From contig JAIVFJ010000741.1 of the NCBI GenBank assembly GCA_025765615.1, positions 1 through 11,559 of the forward strand: a DNA stretch of 11,559 nucleotides, written 5' to 3'. Both the position numbers and the translations under genes were made by a program. Below the pieces are notes generated by a model. It searched no databases. It saw only the letters and a program-made list of their open reading frames with translations, and had not been told where the DNA came from. Shown here in pieces: positions 6,759 through 11,559 of this stretch; the first letter of the stretch is position 1; each line of letters begins with the position of its first letter. This stretch comes from Zopfochytrium polystomum. Taxonomy: Eukaryota; Chytridiomycota; Chytridiomycetes; Chytridiales; Chytridiaceae.

Positions 6759-6815
6759 ATTCAAGTATTGAATCTACTGAGCCCTTCAAACACCCCATCC
6801 AATGTGATTGGATGG
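6759..6815 (-). other. Two inverted repeats at the outer end of U3
   Basis: ATTCAA-GTA-TTGAAT at 6759-6773, and CCATCCAAT-GTG-ATTGGATGG at 6795-6815. The second is a perfect 9-bp inverted repeat with a CCAAT box on each arm. The surrounding AGCCCTTC-CCCCAT segments (6741 and 6780) are also imperfect direct repeats. Copy 2 keeps the second at 10097-10117. Confidence 0.75.
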
Positions 6816-6874
6816 AGTTCTCAAAGGGATCATCAGTAACGGGCGTAGTGTACCCCGTGGGTCGAATCTCAACA

Positions 6875-6879
6875 AACAT
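6875..6879. other. Predicted target-site duplication (aacat) of copy 1
   Basis: The first five bases of copy 2 after the end of the copy 1 LTR, equivalent to 3574-3578 of copy 1. Copia elements usually duplicate 5 bp. The matching copy would lie left of the window, so this is a prediction. Confidence 0.5.
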
Positions 6880-8749
6880 AAACATTTCCTGTGTCCCTGT
6901 GAGCAATGGTAAAGTCTGAACCATGTACCCGAGGTGCAATAGGGCTGTGTCTGCTGTGAAAGTCACGTTGTGACCTGTCTGCCGCACGATTTGCTGAACT
7001 GAGAGTAGAGTGTCTGAGAACTCTGGCACATAGAGCGAGTTCCTCATGATGAGAGCTCTTCCGTTAACGAACAGGGTAAAGTCGCCCACTCCAGTGGCAG
7101 TTGTAAAGCCGTCAGCTGTTTTGATCTGCTGGGAGGTGGGCCGCAAGTTTGTGAAGTGCTCTTCACAAGGCGACATTGTCCTGGAAGCCCCAGAGTCAAG
7201 GATGACCTGGTGTGGGTTGCCGCCAGCAAGTCTTGCCATCAGCGCAGTCTCATAGATGCGGCGGTAGGTGACGTTGCGGTAGAGGAAACGTCCAGATTCG
7301 TACATCACTTTGTAGCCGACGTTTGAGACAATGTTGTCAGTGATCCAGTCTGGATCCATTCTGCCGTCAAGAAGTGTAACTGTGAGTTCCACTTCAAATT
7401 CCTCCTCCACCTCAACGGCCTGGCATGTTCCAATTTCAAACTCCCGTGCCGCAAGTGCCCTTTCTACTGAAAGGAAGTCGTCTAGAGCTGATGTGTCTGC
7501 AAGGCGCGCAGCACCCTCAGTACTGAACTCCAACATTTCGACGTCTTCTCTTCAGTAGGCGGTGGTGGAGTATCCATCCTGTAGCATTTGTGGGGAGGAG
7601 AATCCTCAGAGGCTGCGCAAGAGGCTTGGTGGTGTTCTTTAGCAGCCACCTCACGTGCAATCTTGGCAGTCTCAGTAGCTTTCTTGGAATCAGCTGGCGT
7701 GGCCTTGGCTTCTTTGGCGTGCAGGCTGCTTGCCCTTGGCCTTCTTTGCAGGGCGAGCGGCTCTGACTTCCCGTGAGGGAACTTGAGGCATTCCTCGCGA
7801 GAGTGTGAGACCCAGATTCCATGAAGGTCACAAGTAGGCTTGCCGTTGAGTGCCTCACCGATCTTGCGCTTCTTGGTTGCCACTGAGGTCTTTGCTGAAG
7901 CAGCTGTTTCCATCTCAGAAGTGCCATGGTGAGCAGAGTGTCTGCTGTTCTTCTCTTTGCTTTGCTGGTACAGCGTGTGGCAGTTTTCAACTCCTTGACG
8001 AGATCGCTGGTGTTGGCGTAGCCTGACAGCCCCTTGAGAAGATTTTGACGAACGCCAGAGAAGATTTCATGTCCAGGCAGCGTTTCCCTTGCTTTGTGGA
8101 TGATGGCAGAACGCAGGATGTTTGTCACACACCCTGCAAGTGGTGGCAGTACATTTGAAATGCTTTGGCCAATCCGTGACCAGTGTGGTCAGAGTGGTGT
8201 ACCACTCCTGGACTGCCGGACCAGAGTCTCTGGGTTTTGCCAAACGACTGTAAGTCGCAAGCCACTTGTCCTGCTGTGAACCAGTGTGGTCCTGCAGGGC
8301 GTACTTGTCATTGAGCCACTTGTACCGATCAGCGCAGTTGGTGATGTTTGCTGCATTCATGGAGCGCACATCCTCGATGCGCGAGCAGGAGTCGAGGGTA
8401 GCAACCGCCTTGTCGTGTTGGGCCTCAAGCTCCCTGTAGGTCTTGTGTTCTTGGCGTATACCAGTGTGGTACTTGTCAAGGGCAGCGTGGTGCAGACGGT
8501 ACATCTCACTGTACGCAGCCTTGGCCTCCGCCGTTGCAGAGGATTCAGGGGGAGAACCAATACTGGGAGGAGCAGCGCCGATGCCGACCTTGGTGCAGTG
8601 CTCGTTGAACGTACCGAAGTAATCAGGCTTGAGGAGCTGGCAACAAGATTGTATGCCATGACCGGCTTGATGACTTCTTCCACATGCAGTTCCCAAGCCT
8701 GGTAGCCGTAAGAAGAGAAGCGGACAGCCTTGGGGGTCGAAGAAGACAT
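6875..8749 (-). pseudogene. gag-pol: Gag-protease of copy 2, truncated and frameshifted
   Basis: The start ATG at 8747-8749 matches that of copy 1. Relative to the intact copy 1 frame, indels occur near 8634 (one base lost), 8126-8133 (one gained), 7984-7988 (one lost), 7757 (one lost), 7719-7722 (two lost), 7550 (one lost) and 6934 (one lost). The pair at 7757 and 7722 nearly restores the frame. The zinc knuckle (CDLHGIWVSH...C) and the protease LDSGAS motif are still readable, in different frames. After 6934 the frame leaves the element sequence and would run into the copy 1 LTR. Integrase, RT and RNase H are absent here and expected beyond the left edge of the window if copy 1 is nested. 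Confidence 0.88.
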
Positions 8750-9208
8750 GCTAGGTAGCGGCTTGGTGGACCAGTGGACTTGTTTAGAGCGGTAGCCCTT
8801 TTCTTGTAGAGAGCCAAGAGCCCTTTGTTGCCTTAAAGTAGCTGGTGAGCCGGTGCTCACAGACAGGTTGGTCTTGTTTAGAGTCAGAAACCCTTTTCTT
8901 GTAAGAGCAGCAGGGCCCTGTTCGAGCGTACAATGTGGCCGACGGCTTGTAGGTAGCTTTGTGATGAAATCCCACCCAGGACTGGAGGGACTTGGTGTGT
9001 GTGGGGATGAAGAGAGAGAGAGAGAGAGAGAGAGCAGTGATGATGGAAAAGGGAGAGGAGTGAGATAGGAGGAGAGAGAGGAGTGAGTGGGCAGAGATGG
9101 AAGATGAGAGCAAATGGAGGAAGAGAGATTGGCTTGTTTTGCACTGGATTCTGTCAAAGCAGCAAGGAGGGGTTGGATTCCTTGTTTGATCTCTGTGAGA
9201 GGTTGCTG

Positions 9209-9216
9209 CTTTTATA
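9209..9216 (-). promoter_or_regulatory. TATA box of the copy 2 LTR promoter
   Basis: TATAAAAG on the minus strand, in the same context as 5921-5928 in copy 1. It would drive leftward transcription through the broken gag and into copy 1. Confidence 0.72.
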
Positions 9217-9292
9217 CTCCTGCAGGTTGGAGCCATCAGAAAACAGAGGGCAGTGGGCTGCACAGAGCAGGCCACAGAAATGAGATAAAACA

Positions 9293-9520
9293 GGCTGAGC
9301 ACCAACCCCCAGCCTGGGCTAAGTACCCATTCAGGGCTGAGTACCACCCAGGGCTGGGCATCACTCAGGGCTGAGTACCAGCCAGGGCTAAGTACCAGCC
9401 TGGGCTGAGCACCACCCAGGGCTGAGTACCAGCCTGGGCTGTGCACCACCTAGGGCTAAGTACCAGCCAGGGCTGAGTACCACCTTGGGCTGAGCACTTT
9501 GTCTGGGCTGATACCACCAG
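9293..9520 (-). repeat. 17-bp tandem array in the copy 2 U3 (about 13 units)
   Basis: Same unit family as 6008-6219 but with one extra unit (around 9441-9457). This shows that array length changes between near-identical copies. Confidence 0.9.
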
Positions 9521-9760
9521 GAACCAATTTACAGCTTGTTTGAGAAACAGTTGCTTGTAAATTGGTTTGGTTGTTTCCAAATCAGGAAGCTTGTTTGGGA
9601 AACAAGCCGCTTTTTTCCTTGTTTTTAGAAATCCAATGATTGGTGCAATCTCTGGTGAGCTCAGTTTTTATCTCATTTTAGAAATGCAGTGATTGGTGCA
9701 ATCCCTGATTCCTAAATGCCTGTTGCATTGCTCAGATTGCACAGCACAGCAGGAAAGCTG

Positions 9761-9866
9761 GAATTCCAGATCAGGAAGCGGAATTCCGGTGCAGAGAGAG
9801 GAATTCCAGATCAGGAAGCGGAATTCCGATGCAAAGGGCGGAATTCCGGTGCAGAGAGCGGAATTC
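9761..9866 (-). repeat. 20-bp GGAATTCC array of copy 2
   Basis: GAATTC at 9761, 9781, 9801, 9821, 9841 and 9861, exactly 20 bp apart every time. Spacer bases differ slightly from copy 1 while every palindrome is preserved. Confidence 0.92.
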
Positions 9867-10176
9867 CGGAGCCTGGGGCAGTGGTACACTGCTTCTGCAT
9901 GCTTGCTGTGCTGTGTTACATGTGCAGAGTGCGTAGTTTGCGCGTTTTTGTGCATGTTCTAATTGCATTGTTCCTACCGGTAGGATGAACAAAGCTAGAA
10001 CAACAGCCGCCTTTGCCTATCTCTTTTTATTGAGAACAGATTAGCCCTTCCGAGCGCCCCATTCAAGTATTGAATCTACTGAGCCCTTCAAACACCCCAT
10101 CCAATGTGATTGGATGGAGTTCTCAAAGGGATCATCAGTAACGGGCGTAGTGTACCCCGTGGGTCGAATCTCAACA

Positions 10177-10326
10177 ATTTCCTGCTCCGTGCCTCATGTG
10201 AGTATCTGCAGCTCAATAGACGGCAGCCTGATGCAGCATACGCGAGGCATGTCAGGTGATATGGCTGAGACGCAGAAGCTATGTACTGCGCTGCGGAGGA
10301 TTAGCAGGAGCGGCTACTATCAGTAG
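10177..10326 (+). other. Host flank next to the copy 2 LTR, no assignable gene
   Basis: The sequence is unrelated to the LTR from 10177 on. Short coding-like stretches appear in two plus-strand frames, one opening FLLRASCEYLQLNRR from 10179 and another with GDMAETQKLCTALRR, but neither is continuous. It could be the broken upstream part of the frame at 10329-10757. Confidence 0.35.
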
Positions 10327-10328
10327 AT

Positions 10329-10757
10329 GAGCCTGACGCTGAATGCCTGTATGTGGCACTGTGTTCAGTAGATGATGCTGGTGTCTCGATCGAGTACATG
10401 CACCGAGAAACATGCATCAGAACTAGCGCATGCATTTGGCACTATCACTCAGCACAGATCCATGTCGTGGATAGTCATTGCTCACATCGACGCAGTCGGC
10501 AGGTGCCCATGGCCGAGTACATCAGATGCCACTCAAGATGCATACCGGGAGTTGCTTCAGGTGGTATCACGAGCTATGTGTCTGTAGTTGGATTCCACGA
10601 TTGCATGCCCCTACGTGCACTAGATGCTACAATCTCGCGTGGATATGTGAGCTGGTATGATGCACGTATCAGGTGCTCTCGTGCTGGTGCTGATCACTGT
10701 AGGGACTGCAATCTGCTGTTGCTGGGGCGGGACTTCTCGCTGTTCGCATCAGCATGA
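10329..10757 (+). CDS. Hypothetical coding frame, unrecognised, start unknown
   Basis: An open plus-strand frame beginning after an in-frame stop at 10326-10328, with DEPDAECLYVALCSVDD as its first residues, and ending at a TGA at 10755-10757. It is Cys- and His-rich (IRCHSRCIPG, HCSHRRSRQ) and has no domain I recognise. The first in-frame ATG is internal (near 10398, in EYMHRET), so if real the protein starts upstream or in an earlier exon. The two other plus frames here also contain long open stretches, so the coding frame is uncertain. Its stop overlaps the ATG at 10754 (ATGA), which probably reflects a frame change in one decaying or mis-sequenced gene. Confidence 0.3.
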   Translation, partial: EPDAECLYVALCSVDDAGVSIEYMHRETCIRTSACIWHYHSAQIHVVDSHCSHRRSRQVPMAEYIRCHSRCIPGVASGGITSYVSVVGFHDCMPLRALDATISRGYVSWYDARIRCSRAGADHCRDCNLLLLGRDFSLFASA

Positions 10758-11488
10758 ACGAACTGATCGCCAAGCTGAGTAAATGTGCTACGGTTGTTGA
10801 TTTTGAAAACAGCACACTCGATGACCTGAGTATGGAGAATCTACTGATCGATACTCGCGTTCTGCCAAATGTGCTAGAGCGAAGGACACCGATCGTGGAT
10901 CAGAGGATGTATGAAGCATGGAAATCGATCCCCAAGTTGCATCACGGGCTGAGTCCAGGTGACATATTCGTCACTATGGTCTCATCTGTAGCATATAGCT
11001 TCAATCCAGACACATTCGCCTGGCCTGCAGCTACTGATGATAACTACGCTGGACTGTGGAAGATCGTGAAAACAGTGATACTCAGCATTCAACCATCCGA
11101 TGAGTATTTCAAGTACGCGCTAGCAGGGAGAGACAAGGACGGATACTTGATGTCACGGGGCATAGTGATCCGTGCTCTGTTGTCAATGCTCCCACTCTGT
11201 TCCAGTATTCCCCACAATGGCATCAACATATAGACCGTGCCTCTGCTATCTCTCCTGTCGTCAATGAAGAGTATATGGCCAGTGCTATGGACAATGCTAG
11301 GCTGGGTGCTAGATTCAGGAGCTCAATGCAGAATTTCGAGGCGCCACTCCATGATACCACCAGCTACTGCCCGTGAGGATATGGAGCACAGTGTAGATGA
11401 TCTGCAGTATGAGTCAGATAGTGAGGAACTAGAGAGGGATATTGCTATGTTGCCTACGTTTGAAGATCAGATGACAGCGAGACACTGA
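10754..11488 (+). pseudogene. Unidentified gene with frame changes (or indel errors)
   Basis: The first part, 10754-11233, gives 159 residues starting MNELIAKLSKC, with a balanced, charged, soluble-protein composition and no membrane segment or known motif that I recognise. The frame then ends. The adjacent frame continues convincingly from about 11190 to 11385 (DRASAISPVVNEEYMASAM, NARLGARFRSS). The original frame then resumes with an acidic C-terminus (REDMEHSVDDLQYESDSEEL) to the stop at 11486-11488. Two single-base changes, near 11185-11200 and 11375-11385, would account for this. The result would be a protein of about 240 residues from the 10754 ATG. It is not part of the retrotransposon and no function is proposed. 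Upstream coding-like sequence may belong to the same gene. Confidence 0.5.
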
Positions 11489-11559
11489 GTGACAGATACG
11501 CAGGATGATACTGCTGGAATTACACGTGCGCCGCATATGACTGTTGCCACTCTAGTCAA
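11489..11559. other. Downstream end of window, nothing identified
   Basis: Seventy-one bases after the stop at 11488. I see no repeat, RNA gene or clear polyadenylation signal. Confidence 0.6.

Larger units (their letters stand above)
1..6874 (-). mobile_element. Ty1/copia LTR retrotransposon, copy 1 (3' LTR cut by window edge)
   Basis: On the minus strand the domain order is Gag, protease, integrase, reverse transcriptase, RNase H. Integrase before RT is diagnostic of Ty1/copia rather than Ty3/gypsy. The right end (6842-6874) and positions 1-33 share the same 33-base LTR terminus, which ends in CAACA on the plus strand, so the element starts at 6874 and its 3' LTR enters at 33. The internal region is about 5.5 kb. 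With an LTR of 1.25-1.34 kb the whole element would be about 8.1-8.2 kb (inference). Gag-protease-integrase is intact, while RT-RNase H is broken by about ten small frame changes. It sits directly against the middle of copy 2, which suggests nested insertion. Confidence 0.93.
5531..6874 (-). repeat. 5' LTR of copy 1
   Basis: The outer end at 6874 is fixed by the shared terminus (positions 1-33 and 10144-10176) and by the abrupt change into copy 2. The inner end is inferred. TGTTG at 5531 pairs with the terminal CAACA to give a 5-bp inverted repeat and a 1344-bp LTR. TGTTCGAG at 5624 is an alternative, giving 1251 bp. The U3 carries the repeat arrays, the TATA box is at 5921-5928, and R-U5 is CT-rich. 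Confidence 0.75.
6875..10176 (-). mobile_element. Ty1/copia retrotransposon, copy 2 (interrupted by copy 1)
   Basis: The sequence is about 99 % identical to 3574-6874 of copy 1. It holds, on the minus strand, a 5' LTR (10176 to 8826 or 8919), leader, gag and protease, then stops at 6875 within the protease-integrase linker where the copy 1 LTR begins. In gag-protease I counted about seven substitutions, mostly transitions, and seven small indels relative to copy 1. There is no sign of the heavy C-to-T load expected from RIP. The right flank starts at 10177 with ATTTC, the candidate target duplication for copy 2. Confidence 0.9.
8826..10176 (-). repeat. 5' LTR of copy 2
   Basis: It aligns end to end with 5531-6874. 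The outer terminus at 10176 is followed by unrelated host DNA. The inner end is TGTTG at 8826, or TGTTCGAG at 8919 as the alternative. It carries the same landmarks: AG tract 9011-9034, 17-bp array 9293-9520 (about 13 units), hairpins 9522-9607, CCAAT repeats 9623-9707, EcoRI array 9761-9866 and palindromes at 9972-9985 and 10097-10117. Confidence 0.8.

Noticed and set aside
6739..7536. 265-codon frame as a complete protease gene
   Set aside because: Its last part is frameshifted after 6934 and then translated from the copy 1 LTR; only the protease portion is element-derived.
6875..10176. Repeat-induced point mutation (RIP) signature
   Set aside because: Copies differ by few substitutions in gag-protease and without a C-to-T load, so RIP is not supported.
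10754..10757. ATGA stop-start overlap as bacterial or viral translational coupling
   Set aside because: A frame change in one damaged or mis-sequenced gene is simpler in a eukaryotic flank; no viral polymerase motif follows.
10177..11559. Apparent excess of GATC sites in the flank
   Set aside because: About a dozen sites where five or so are expected; the count is by eye, may simply reflect codon use, and no organised spacing was seen.

Overview
The window is dominated by a eukaryotic Ty1/copia LTR retrotransposon family, read on the minus strand, followed by about 1.4 kb of unrelated single-copy-looking DNA. The host is most likely a fungus, probably a basidiomycete. This is an inference from the copia-type pol, a compact TATA promoter followed by a CT-rich leader, a GC content near 50 %, and the absence of any prokaryotic gene organisation. 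No species can be named from the sequence alone.

Layout, left to right on the + strand. Positions 1-33 are the first bases of the 3' LTR of copy 1; the rest lies outside the window. Positions 34-274 are its 3' untranslated region, with a polypurine tract, a perfect 11-bp hairpin, and a tRNA T-arm-like hairpin stacked on a second stem. Positions 275-2410 hold reverse transcriptase and RNase H, all motifs recognisable but cut by about ten single-base frame changes. Positions 2386-5454 are one uninterrupted 1022-codon Gag-protease-integrase reading frame. Positions 5455 to about 5895 are an ATG-free leader. The 5' LTR of copy 1 ends at 6874; its inner end is probably at 5531, or at 5624. Its U3 is packed with ordered repeats and palindromes: a 17-bp tandem array, a 20-bp EcoRI-site array, CCAAT duplicates and several perfect palindromes.

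At 6875 the sequence resumes abruptly inside the protease-integrase linker of a second, same-orientation copy (6875-10176). This copy retains protease, gag, leader and 5' LTR. The simplest reading is that copy 1 inserted into copy 2, with a 5-bp target duplication expected to be aacat. Copy 2 is about 99 % identical to copy 1, but its gag-protease frame carries seven small indels.

From 10177 the host flank begins. It contains plus-strand coding-like frames at 10329-10757 and 10754-11488 that I cannot assign to a family. Like the retroelement, the second one reads best with single-base frame changes. I found no complete tRNA, rRNA, CRISPR array or prokaryotic operon.

As a unit, copy 1 would be transcribed leftward from the TATA box at 5921-5928. 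Gag, protease and integrase are potentially expressible from the first AUG. RT and RNase H as written cannot be, so the copy looks non-autonomous unless the indels are sequence errors. The most interesting points are the structured 3' UTR, the ordered U3 arrays, the indel-only damage concentrated in some segments and absent in others, and the unidentified flanking gene.
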